Assembly (NCBI GenBank): GCA_026705105.1
Contig: JAPPBK010000404.1
Coordinates: forward strand, 1 to 8,365
Direction: 5' to 3'
Source: Chloroflexota bacterium
Lineage (GTDB): Bacteria > Chloroflexota > Dehalococcoidia > Bin125
DNA length: 8,365 nucleotides
Notes under the pieces: model-generated
Seen by the model: only the letters and a program-made list of their open reading frames with translations
The model's database searches: none
Told to the model about the DNA's origin: nothing
Shown: in pieces, positions 1 to 7,600 of the stretch
Position numbering within the stretch: the stretch's first letter is position 1
Layout of the letters: the number at the start of each line of letters is the position of its first letter
Translations under genes and position numbers: made by a program

Positions 1-2
1 TC

Positions 3-599
3 GACGACGACCCGCGCAAGTACCTGAGCTGGTGGGCCCAGCGCCGCGCCGAGGCCGCCCGGCATCCGGGCAAGCGGATCATCGACCTCGAGAAAGAAGC
101 CACTGTCTTATTGATCGAGGCGCTGGAGACGATTGGCGACAAGTACGGCGTCTACGGCTTCTCCGGCTACGGCCGCGACAACGTCGAGTTCTTCGTCTAC
201 AAGGACATGGACGAGCCCTTCGGCGACCGGATCAAGGAGCGGATCGACAAGATTGCGCCGGTCCGCTCGACCCGCATGGGCCCGGCCATTCGCCACTGCA
301 TCTGGAAGCTGCAGAACACCGACGCCAAGGTCAAGATCCTGATGCTGCTCTCCGACGGGCGTCCGCAGGACCACGGCTACGGCCGCGACCGCACCGAGAA
401 GGAATACGCGATCCACGACACCAAGATGGCGCTGACCGAGGCGCGCCGCGAGGGTATGGTCCCGTTCGCCCTGACCGTTGACCGGGCCGGCCACGACTAC
501 CTCAAGCAGATGTGCCAGGACATGGCCTACGAGGTCGTCGCCGACATCGAGTCTCTCCCCCGCCGCCTCCCCGCCCTCTACCGCCGCCTCACCGGCTAA
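3..599 (+). CDS. VWA domain protein, NorD/CbbO-like (C-terminal part, 5' end outside window)
   Basis: The reading frame is open from the window edge to the TAA at 597-599, giving 198 visible residues; the start lies upstream. The visible part is the second half of a von Willebrand A (VWA) domain of the NorD/CbbO type. Seen directly: an IDLEKEA helix (residues 27-33), YGFSGYGRDNVEF (51-63), a STRMGPAIRH segment (89-98) whose Thr is at the place of the metal-site (MIDAS) threonine, and LLSDGRPQD (115-123), which matches the family DGKPND loop. It ends in a typical LPALYRRLTG. The first MIDAS motif (DxSxS) would lie before the window. Family knowledge: such proteins work with a MoxR-type AAA+ ATPase (NorQ/CbbQ) to activate or insert metal into a partner enzyme, for example nitric oxide reductase or Rubisco. 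No such partner is visible here, so the client is unknown and no gene symbol is given. An internal TTG at 111 is not the likely start, because the coding pattern continues upstream of it. Confidence 0.85.
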   Translation, partial: DDDPRKYLSWWAQRRAEAARHPGKRIIDLEKEATVLLIEALETIGDKYGVYGFSGYGRDNVEFFVYKDMDEPFGDRIKERIDKIAPVRSTRMGPAIRHCIWKLQNTDAKVKILMLLSDGRPQDHGYGRDRTEKEYAIHDTKMALTEARREGMVPFALTVDRAGHDYLKQMCQDMAYEVVADIESLPRRLPALYRRLTG

Positions 600-605
600 C
601 CCCCC

Positions 606-627
606 AGCTCCTGCGCCCACAGGGGCT
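606..627 (+). terminator. GC-rich hairpin just after the VWA gene, possible terminator
   Basis: AGCTCCTG (606-613) pairs with CAGGGGCT (620-627) over eight pairs, one of them G-T, with a 6-base loop. It begins 6 bases after the stop at 599. No T-run follows, only a short GGTT, so it is not a classic intrinsic terminator. It could also stabilise the 3' end of the message. Confidence 0.35.
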
Positions 628-636
628 CGCTCGGTT

Positions 637-688
637 CCCCTCTCCCCCCGCGCAAGCGGGGGGGAGATGTCCCGTTGGGACAGAGGGG
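637..688 (+). repeat. Palindromic intergenic repeat, copy A (three-way-junction fold)
   Basis: An outer stem, CCCCTC (637-642) with GAGGGG (683-688), encloses two hairpins. The first is TCCCCCCGC (643-651), loop GCAA (652-655), then GCGGGGGGGA (656-665) with one bulged G. The second is TGTCCC (668-673), loop GTT, then GGGACA (677-682). GCAA fits the stable GNRA tetraloop pattern. A related element with the same order of long then short hairpin lies at 4613-4661 (copy B). Compact repeats of this kind are usually REP/MITE-like intergenic elements; whether this one is mobile, structural or regulatory cannot be told from the window. Confidence 0.7.
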
Positions 689-706
689 GGGCTCCCCTCC
701 CGCTAC

Positions 707-718
707 CATGGCGCCATG
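707..718. repeat. 12-base perfect palindrome containing the start codon
   Basis: CATGGCGCCATG is its own reverse complement. It holds two ATGs, at 708 and 716. The first opens a three-codon frame (Met-Ala-Pro, stop) whose TGA overlaps the second ATG as ATGA. It could be an operator, a translation-coupling device, or chance. Confidence 0.5.
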
Positions 719-1063
719 ACTTTCCTCGCCGGAACCCTCACCGCCGCCGGCATCGCCGCCGCCTTCGTCGCCACCCTGATCAACCAGGACTCCACCGGCC
801 TGTACATCGTCTGCGCGACCGTCGCCGCCGCCGGACTGCTGCTGATGCTCCTGCACGTAGCCCGCACCCGACGCAGCCCCGCCGCGCCCTGGTTCGCGCT
901 TGCGCCGATGGCGATCGTCGTCGCTCTGCTCGGCATCGCCGCCTCGGGAGCTACCTGCGGAGTCGCCTGCATCGCTTGGGGCACCCCGGCCGCCGCCGCC
1001 ACCCTCGCCGCCCCCGACATCCGGGGCTGGCTAAGCAAGCGCCGCCCGCTCAAGCGCGTCTAG
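716..1063 (+). CDS. Small multi-pass membrane protein of unknown function (115 aa)
   Basis: I do not recognise a family. The protein is strongly hydrophobic and shows about four membrane segments: residues 5-23, 29-48, 59-78 and a weaker Ala/Gly-rich one at 80-98. Arg-rich loops (RTRR near 50) and a basic tail (SKRRPLKRV) suggest cytoplasmic faces by the positive-inside rule. It has three cysteines (33, 81, 85), the last two as CGVAC at the start of the fourth segment. ATG at 716 is chosen because hydrophobic, membrane-protein-like sequence begins there; the same frame runs back to 512, but that part is low-complexity Pro/Arg sequence overlapping the VWA gene. No Shine-Dalgarno motif is seen, and the start sits inside a 12-base palindrome. 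The last four bases (CTAG) are shared with the stop of the convergent permease gene. The opposite-strand frame here is less protein-like. The gene is probably real but could be lineage-restricted. Confidence 0.6.
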   Translation: MTFLAGTLTAAGIAAAFVATLINQDSTGLYIVCATVAAAGLLLMLLHVARTRRSPAAPWFALAPMAIVVALLGIAASGATCGVACIAWGTPAAAATLAAPDIRGWLSKRRPLKRV

Positions 1064-4000
1064 TTCGTCAGCCGCAGCTCGCGGTTCAGCTCCAGCTTGA
1101 GGAACCAGCGCCAGGTCGCCAGGACACCGATCACCAGCACGCCGACCAGCACCGCGAAGGCGATCCCCAGAATCTGCCAGTCCGTCTCGACCTGGAACGG
1201 CGGCAACACGGTGCGGCCAGTCTCGTCGATCTCCAGGTAGGCCAGCAGCAGCAGCGAGATGCGATTGCCCAGCAGCACGCCGAGCACGAGACCGGTGCCG
1301 ACGATGATCGCGTACTCCAGGAACAACTGGATCAGGATGCTGGCATTGCCCACGCCAACTGTGCGCAACAGCGCCATCTCCAGCCGCCGCTGCCGCGCCG
1401 AGACCGCCATCGAGACCAGGAATGCAAGCGCCAGCAACAACGAGATCGCGATGAACGCGACCAGCAGAATCCCCGAGCCGCCCGCCGTCGTCAGCGGATC
1501 GCGGCCGCTGTCATCCAACCGCTGATCACGGTCGCTGATCTGTCCGAGCGAGTAGCGCGGACGATTCAGCTCGGCCAACGCCGCCGCGCGCAGTTCGGCA
1601 TCTTCGACGATCTCCAGCCACGCCTCAGTCGGCGAGATCGTTGGCCGCAAGCCGGTCACCGATCCCATGTGGAACAGTGGATCAAGGTCGGCCACGACAA
1701 ATGACTGGACGTCCGGCCGCAGCGTGGGGAACAGCTCAACGATGCTCACGACTCGCGCGCTCAGGATCATTGCATCGGTGCGCAACGTGTAGCGGTCGCC
1801 GACCTCCAGCCGCTGCCGCTCGGCGAAGTCCTGGCTCACGATCGTCGGTATCGTGCAACGCGTGTTGCTGCAGAACGCCGGATCGGCGAAGTGCGCCGCT
1901 CGAAGCCCCGGCGATTGCCCCACGCCCGGGTAGAACGCCATCACGTGCTCGCCCGAGATCGGGTCGGGATCCTCCTCGAACTCGATGTTGTCGCCCGAGC
2001 CTCGTCGCTGGGCGAAATCGAGCCAACCGCGGTTCTCGAAGTCCTCGATGATCAGCTCGCGACCGTCCGGCTGAACTGCCGTCACTGCGTCGAAGTAGAT
2101 GGTCGCCGGCTCCGATGCGAACAATCCCTGTGGCTCACTCATCACGATCGAGTGCAGCGTGTACGGCGGCGCCGCGCCAAAGCCGACGATTTCGGACTGG
2201 AAATCGATCTCCATCACCGTCCAGGGCGTATCGTCGGGCGGCATCTCCAGGCCGCCCCCCGTGATGTACTTCCCGTCGCCGTCGCGGACGCGGAACCAGA
2301 GCGATTGATCCGTCTCCCCCGGTCCAATCCGCACCCAGACCCGCAGCGTCTCCGTCTCGGATGGGATCGGTACCCCGCGACCGACAGGCGGCACGTCAAT
2401 CGCGCCGATCAGCTCTTCGAAGCTCAACAACGACAGATCTTCGCGGAACCACAGCATCTCCACGGCCGCCTTGGGCTCAAGCCCCAGCAGCGTCACGCTC
2501 GATGTGGTGCCCACGCTGCGACCCGCCGACACCTTGCCTCGATGCACCGAAGCAATCGCCTCGATCCCTTCAATCGGACCCAGCCGAGTACGCACTCCGC
2601 TCGTGGTCGAGTAGCCGCTGTCACCGAGCGACACGCGGAACTCCACGCCGTTGTCGTACTCGATCCGCTCCTCCAGCGAGAGCTCGACCGTGTCCGCATA
2701 CGACGCCGCGAATGTGCCCAACGCCGCGCCCAGCATCAGCAGGATTGTCAACCGCGCCGCAGGACCGACCGTGCGGCTCACGTATCGCAGCGTCGACGCA
2801 ATCGAGAGCGGGAAGCGATCGTACGTCAGCCAGGCGAAGAATCGGTAGATGTAGGGCAGAAATCGCAGGATCACCAGCGTCGCCGCCAGCGCGAACAGGA
2901 TCGGCGTGCTCAACAGCAACGGATCCGCCGACAGCCCGCCTACGCTGTTGCGCTCGAACACCGTGCCCTTGAGATCGGCCTCGAAGATCAGCCCGACCGC
3001 CACCAACACCAGCGCGACATCGAGGAAGTAGCGCTGCAACGCGTTCGGCCCGGCCGGCCGCGAGACGCCGCGCAGCCGTTCCGACAGCACTCGCGTCCGA
3101 CTCGCAATCACCAGCGGAGCCAGCGTGAACAACACCGCCACAATCGCGCCCGCCGCCGAGAGCAGGAAGGCCATGTCGGTCAGCGTGGTGGGAATCGAGT
3201 TGCCGCCGGTCAGCGGCTCGAACACCGGCGTGTAGCCCAGCAGTCCAATCACGCCCATCGCAATGAACGGAGCGACCGCAGCAGCGACAACTGCCAGGAT
3301 GATGCCCTCAATCGCGGTATGTGAAATCACCTGCATGATCGACGCCCCGCGCGAACGCATGGAGAACAACTCCTCGCGCCGCTCCGCCACCTGCACGCCC
3401 GACACAATCACGACGTAGAACAGCGCAATCCCGACCACCTGCGCGAGCAGCATCAGGATCGGCACCTGGGTGAAGTTGAGGTCCTTGACGAACGACTCGA
3501 GCCGAGCCTCGATCGGCGAGCGCACCGCGCCGCCGACCGAGCGCAGGTCCTCGCGCATCAAATCGAACGCCGCGCGCGTGTCGTCCAGCACCGCGACGTT
3601 GAGCTGGTCGGTGTCAAGTTCCGAGATCCAGGTCGTGTTGACCAGGTAGCCGCTCATCACGGTCGGCATCGCCGAGTCGAAGGTCTCCGGCGGGACGATT
3701 AGCGAGACCACCTGCGGGCGCGGCGGACTCACGTACACGCCGAACGTGACATTGCGCGGCACGCGCTGCCAGAATGAACTTTCCACGTCGTCCGGCTCGA
3801 TCAGCCCGGTGATCTCGATCGGGATCAGCCGCTGGACCAACATCGTTGGCTCGCACGGAGGCCGCGGCGGCGGCGGTGGTCCGCCGGGCGGCGGCTCCGG
3901 CTCACGGTCGCACTCGTCCCAACCGTCGACGATGTGCAGTTCCGACCCCACACCGACCCCATACGCTCGCGCCGCGCCGACCGGCATCGCCACTTCAATC

Positions 4001-4557
4001 CGCCCGCTCAGATTCGCGTCCGAAGTCAGCTCGGGAGGCTCCGGGAACCGGCCCTCGACTACGGTCAGGTGAGCCTCCGCCTCGTCCAGCGTCGCAAAGA
4101 ACGCAGTCGGCGGAATCACTTGCCCCTGGCGCAGCGGCAGATCGATGCTCATTGGGATCGACGACTGGAATCGCAGCCGTTGTGATTCGATCTCGCCGAA
4201 CCGCTCGGTGATCGACTCCTCCGCGTAGCTCCGCGCCGACTCGTTCGGCCCGCCTGCCAGCGGCAAGCTCCACAGGTCGGTCAGCATCTGCCGCCGCTCG
4301 GTCAGGTCTTCGCGCAGGCTCACGGTGAGCGAGAGATCGGACACGGCGCGCGTGTAGATCGTGGTCGACGACATCAACACCGCGGCAACGATGATCCCTG
4401 CCGCGATCACCAGCTGCAGCCGCCAGCTATCGCGCATCCGGCGCAGGACAAACCCAAGGACGGACCCAAGCGACTCCACCCAGACCCCCCAGCCGCTTTC
4501 ATCGCTCGCGTCCGCGCGTTCAGTCAACGCGGCGCGGTTCCGCTGTGTTTTCGACAA
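1060..4557 (-). CDS. Giant FtsX/MacB-superfamily ABC transporter permease (1,165 aa), paralogue 1
   Basis: This is an integral membrane permease of the FtsX-like (MacB, type VII ABC) superfamily. Ten membrane segments are seen: TM1 about 48-66; extracytoplasmic domain 1 (67-364); TM2 365-388, TM3 412-436, TM4 460-485; TM5 510-526, TM6 545-567; TM7 600-620; extracytoplasmic domain 2 (621-1027); TM8 1028-1052, TM9 1075-1100, TM10 1125-1148. FtsX-type coupling signatures follow TM2 (RREELFSMRSRGAS) and TM8 (RRLEMALLRTVGVG). The plan matches ten-helix YbbP/BceB-like permeases with an internal duplication, but is longer than the roughly 800 residues common there because of large outer domains. Residues 725-880 look jelly-roll-like; residues 214-237 form a Pro-rich, Cys-bounded loop. 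The start is uncertain: TTG at 4557 is the longest choice, with an in-frame stop two codons upstream and no clear ribosome site. GTG at 4479 would leave the protein 4 residues shorter than its paralogue at the N-terminus. Such permeases use an ATPase partner to move lipids, peptides or drugs, or to pass force to the envelope. The substrate is unknown and no ATPase is encoded nearby. Confidence 0.92.
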   Translation of the reverse strand: MSKTQRNRAALTERADASDESGWGVWVESLGSVLGFVLRRMRDSWRLQLVIAAGIIVAAVLMSSTTIYTRAVSDLSLTVSLREDLTERRQMLTDLWSLPLAGGPNESARSYAEESITERFGEIESQRLRFQSSIPMSIDLPLRQGQVIPPTAFFATLDEAEAHLTVVEGRFPEPPELTSDANLSGRIEVAMPVGAARAYGVGVGSELHIVDGWDECDREPEPPPGGPPPPPRPPCEPTMLVQRLIPIEITGLIEPDDVESSFWQRVPRNVTFGVYVSPPRPQVVSLIVPPETFDSAMPTVMSGYLVNTTWISELDTDQLNVAVLDDTRAAFDLMREDLRSVGGAVRSPIEARLESFVKDLNFTQVPILMLLAQVVGIALFYVVIVSGVQVAERREELFSMRSRGASIMQVISHTAIEGIILAVVAAAVAPFIAMGVIGLLGYTPVFEPLTGGNSIPTTLTDMAFLLSAAGAIVAVLFTLAPLVIASRTRVLSERLRGVSRPAGPNALQRYFLDVALVLVAVGLIFEADLKGTVFERNSVGGLSADPLLLSTPILFALAATLVILRFLPYIYRFFAWLTYDRFPLSIASTLRYVSRTVGPAARLTILLMLGAALGTFAASYADTVELSLEERIEYDNGVEFRVSLGDSGYSTTSGVRTRLGPIEGIEAIASVHRGKVSAGRSVGTTSSVTLLGLEPKAAVEMLWFREDLSLLSFEELIGAIDVPPVGRGVPIPSETETLRVWVRIGPGETDQSLWFRVRDGDGKYITGGGLEMPPDDTPWTVMEIDFQSEIVGFGAAPPYTLHSIVMSEPQGLFASEPATIYFDAVTAVQPDGRELIIEDFENRGWLDFAQRRGSGDNIEFEEDPDPISGEHVMAFYPGVGQSPGLRAAHFADPAFCSNTRCTIPTIVSQDFAERQRLEVGDRYTLRTDAMILSARVVSIVELFPTLRPDVQSFVVADLDPLFHMGSVTGLRPTISPTEAWLEIVEDAELRAAALAELNRPRYSLGQISDRDQRLDDSGRDPLTTAGGSGILLVAFIAISLLLALAFLVSMAVSARQRRLEMALLRTVGVGNASILIQLFLEYAIIVGTGLVLGVLLGNRISLLLLAYLEIDETGRTVLPPFQVETDWQILGIAFAVLVGVLVIGVLATWRWFLKLELNRELRLTN
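1918..2385 (-). other. Jelly-roll-like beta domain inside outer domain 2 of paralogue 1
   Basis: Residues about 725-880 are rich in predicted strands and show marks of galactose-binding-like or carbohydrate-binding folds: LRVWVRIG, a SLWFRVRDGDGKY strand pair, WTVMEIDF, and IYFDAVTAV followed by IIEDFENRGW and GEHVMAFY. The EDFE..W and FDAV patterns are typical edge strands of CBM11/CIA30-type sandwiches. Here the EDFE strand comes after the FDAV strand. The assignment is by pattern only. Confidence 0.45.
3847..3918 (-). other. Pro-rich loop bracketed by two cysteines in outer domain 1 of paralogue 1
   Basis: Residues 214-237 contain runs of proline and glycine (PPPGGPPPPP) between Cys216 and Cys235. 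The aligned place in paralogue 2 (near residues 186-200) has only a short plain turn. On family knowledge it would lie on the outer face of the membrane, where a disulphide could close the loop. Confidence 0.65.
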
Positions 4558-4612
4558 CGCCTAGTAGTCTACGAAGGCATCGCGGTCGAACATACCCCTA
4601 GCTGATTGTTGG

Positions 4613-4661
4613 ACGCTCCCCCCGCCCCGCGGGGGGAGTTGCCGAAGGCGCAACGGGGCGT
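4613..4661 (+). repeat. Palindromic intergenic repeat, copy B, in the divergent spacer
   Basis: CTCCCCCCGC (4616-4625) and GCGGGGGGAG (4629-4638) form a perfect 10-pair stem with a CCC loop. A shorter hairpin follows (GCC GAA GGC at 4641-4649, extended by TT/AA with a GC bulge). ACGC (4613-4616) and GCGT (4658-4661) can close the whole, sharing one base with the long stem. Order, orientation and stem sequence match copy A at 637-688. It lies between the two permease starts, with its right edge 36 bases before the ATG at 4698. Confidence 0.7.
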
Positions 4662-4671
4662 ACGCTTCGAC

Positions 4672-4686
4672 CCAACGAACGGTTGG
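4672..4686 (+). promoter_or_regulatory. Small inverted repeat upstream of the plus-strand permease start
   Basis: CCAAC and GTTGG are separated by GAACG. The repeat ends 11 bases before the ATG at 4698 and just before a GAGG motif (4690-4693), which is a weak ribosome site with 4-base spacing. It could be an operator or a leader hairpin; it is short enough to be chance. Confidence 0.3.
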
Positions 4687-4697
4687 CGCGAGGCAGC

Positions 4698-7600
4698 ATG
4701 GGCGGCATCTTCAGTTCTCTCCCCACCGCGTTCCGGATCGCGGTGAGACGACTCAACGGCAATCGCCGCCTGATGGCCGCGGTCGCGATCGGCGTAATCC
4801 TCGCCGTCGCGCTGATGTCCTCGACCTCGATCTATCGCAACGCGCTCCAGGACCTCGGCCTGCAGACCGATCTCCGCCGGGTCTCCGACGCCGAGCTCGA
4901 CGTCCGCATTCTCAACGCCGCCCACGGGCTCTCCGGCGGGCTGGCGGAGAACTCCTTCGATGTCATCGATCGCCGGCTCAACATTCCCAGCGAGTACCTG
5001 GCCGACATCAAGAAGTCCCTCACCTCGGCCACATTCTTCATGACCGAGGTCGGCGGTATCCCGCCCGACGAAGACCCACGAGACCGCGCCCGCGTGCTCT
5101 GGTTCGAGGGCGTCCGCGAGCGGATTGAACTGGTCGACGGACAGTGGCCCGATCCCGCGCCGGCCGCCACGCCGGACGAGCCGCCAATCATTGATGTCGC
5201 GATGGGCGCTGAGGTAGCGGCAGCCGGCAACTTCACGCTCGGCGAGACCCGCGACATCCACGCCTCCTGGCGCGACGACGCGCTGCCAATCACTATCCGC
5301 CTCGTTGGCCTGGTCAGCCCCATTGACTACACCGAGCGTTACTGGGGAGTACGCCGAGACCACTTCCATATTCCCGTCGAGAAGACCGACGCCTTCGCGT
5401 TCTTCGCGCCCCGCGAGACCTTGGTCGAGGCGATGGCCGGATACATGCCCGAGCTGCGGGCTCGACTCGAGGTCGCCGCCCAGATCGACCGCGCCGCCTT
5501 CGATGCAGACGAAGCGGGCCTCGCCGCCGTGCGCTTCCGCGCCGCTTTCGAAGCCATCACCAAGGAGATCGACCGCGCTCGCGTCGAAACCGAAATCGTC
5601 AACGTACTCAACGACTACGAGACCAAGGAGTTCTTCTCCTCGATCCCGCTGCTGGTACTCACCCTGCAGATCGTCGGCATCGTCCTCTTCTACCTCGTCC
5701 TTGTCTCCACCATGGTCGTCGAACGTCAGTCGGCCGAGGTCGCCCTGCTCAAATCCCGAGGCGCAGGGCTCGGTCACATCATGTCAATCTCGACGCTTGA
5801 GGGGTTACTGCTCGTCGCACTGGCCATGGGGCTGGGCCCGCTCGTGGCCCGCGAGGCGATTGCCTTGCTCGGATTCTCGCCCGCCTTCGAAGGCCTCACC
5901 GGCGGCGCGCGTCTCAGCGTCGCTCTCGACGGCGAGGTCTACATCTGGGCCGCGATTGGCGCCGCGCTCAGTTTCATCGCTCTGATCTGGCCTGCCTGGA
6001 GATCCAACCGGGCCACCGTTGTCCACTTCGCGCGCTCCACCTCGCGGCCTGAGGACAAGCCCGTCTTCCAGCGCTACTACCTCGACCTCGTCGTGGTCGG
6101 CGTCGGCGCACTGCTCTTCTTCCAACTCCAGGAGTCGGGCTCGCTCGTCACCGAGGACCTGTTCGGAGGGCTGCAGCAGGACCCGCTCCTGCTGATCGCA
6201 CCGGCCGTCTTCGTGGTCACCGTCGCGGTCCTCTTCCTGCGCCTCTTCCCGCTGCTGCTCAGGGTGTTTGGCGGCATCGCCCGCGTTCTCGGCGGGGCGT
6301 CGATGCAGATGGTCCTCTGGCACCTGACCCGCGCCCCGGTCCAGCCCGGACGCCTCGCCTTGCTGCTGATCATGGCGACATCGCTGGGTATGTTCGGCGG
6401 CACCTTCGGCGCCACCCTGGACAAATCCTTCGACGATCGCGCCGCCTATCAATCCGGGGCGCAACTCCGTCTCGCCGATCTGCGCAGCGCCGGCGCTTCC
6501 GTGCAGATGATCGAATCCGACCTCGACGAGGCGCCCGGCGTCGGTGAAGCATCCGTCGTCCTGCGCACCAACGCCTCCTTCTCACGCGGCGCGCTCGACG
6601 TGACCGACGCCACGGTGCTCGGCGTCGACCCCGACTCATTCTCCGATGTGCTCTGGTATCGAGAGGATTTCGCCGTCGAGGACATCAGCTCGCTCGTCAG
6701 CCGCGCCGCCGGACCTGAGTTCGAAGTCGAAGAAATCCGCATTCCCGCCGAGGCCAACTTCGTTGGCATGTGGTTCTGGTTGCCGCAAACAAGCGGCGTG
6801 ATCAATCCCAGCCTGCGCTTGATCGACGACGACGGCCGTTACCGCGACGTTCGGCTCGTAGGTCTGCCCCGCGGCCGCGGCTTCGGCATCGGCGCAGAGC
6901 AGCCCGAAGGCTGGCGCTTCCTCTACGGCGATCTCCGCCAGGGACCGGGCGCGCCTCATCTCGGACCGTGGTTCCTGCAAGGCATCTCGATCCGTACGGC
7001 CGGCTCGACCAACTTCTCCGGCACCGTGGGCTACGACGCCATCCAGTACAGCACCCAGACCGAAATCCCCGAGAACATCATCGAGGTCGGGTTCGACAAC
7101 GGCATCATCATCGAGAGCTTCGAGCGCCAGGGTCGATGGACCGTACTCACCGACACGACCCGCGAGGGCCCGCTTCCCGACGACGCACGGCTGTCAGCCG
7201 AGCAAGCCTACGACGGCGACTTCGGCATGCGTTACGTCTGGAATCGCCAGGTCCGTACCGGACTGCCGCGGGGCGTCCGGCTCGCCGGTCCCGACGCCCC
7301 GGTGCCGGTCATCGTCAGCCGCGAGTTCCTCAGCGAAGCCTCCCTCGACGTCGGAGCCATCGTCCGGCTCAACCTTTCCAGCGTCTATGTCCCGGTCGAG
7401 ATTGTGGGCAGCTTCGATCTCTTCCCCACCTGGGACCCCGAGGACGCACGCTCGCTGATCGTCGCCAACCGCGATTACCTCTTCTACCGCGTCAACCGCA
7501 ATCCGGCCACGGTCGGCGCGCTCTCACCCAACGAGGTCTGGATCGAACCGACCGGAGAGGACGGCCTGCGCCAGCTCCGCACCTGGCTCGAAGTCACCCC

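Larger units (their letters stand above)
4558..4697. promoter_or_regulatory. Divergent control region between the two permease genes
   Basis: These 140 bases separate the two head-to-head starts and must carry the promoters of both genes, unless transcription enters from inside one of them. I could not find a convincing -35/-10 pair on either strand. Besides the repeat at 4613-4661 it contains an 8-base palindrome, GCGTACGC (4658-4665), and a small inverted repeat, CCAAC (4672-4676) and GTTGG (4682-4686), directly before the plus-strand start. Its left part (4561-4612) is AT-richer than the genes. Confidence 0.5.

Noticed and set aside
637..699. Intrinsic terminator formed by the C/G-rich stems
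   Set aside because: There is no T-run on either side, and the multi-stem layout recurs at 4613-4661, so a repeat element fits better.
703..1053. Minus-strand frame opposite the 115-residue membrane protein
   Set aside because: It has Ala-rich composition without clear membrane segments. The plus frame gives regular hydrophobic helices with basic loops.
478..1704. Plus-strand open frame of 408 codons across the VWA gene end, the spacer and permease 1
   Set aside because: It crosses three supported features and is made of Arg/Pro-rich low-complexity sequence.
1891..3324. Long open frame (477 codons) on the plus strand inside permease 1
   Set aside because: It is opposite to a well-supported gene, rich in Arg, His and Gln, and has no recognisable motif: a shadow frame expected in GC-rich DNA.
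4683..4697. TTG start five codons upstream in permease 2
   Set aside because: It lies inside a small inverted repeat without a ribosome site; ATG at 4698 has GAGG upstream and fits the paralogue alignment.
4569..5777. Minus-strand open frame of 402 codons opposite permease 2
   Set aside because: It is antisense to a clear membrane protein, with Gly/Asp/Glu-rich composition and no domain signal.
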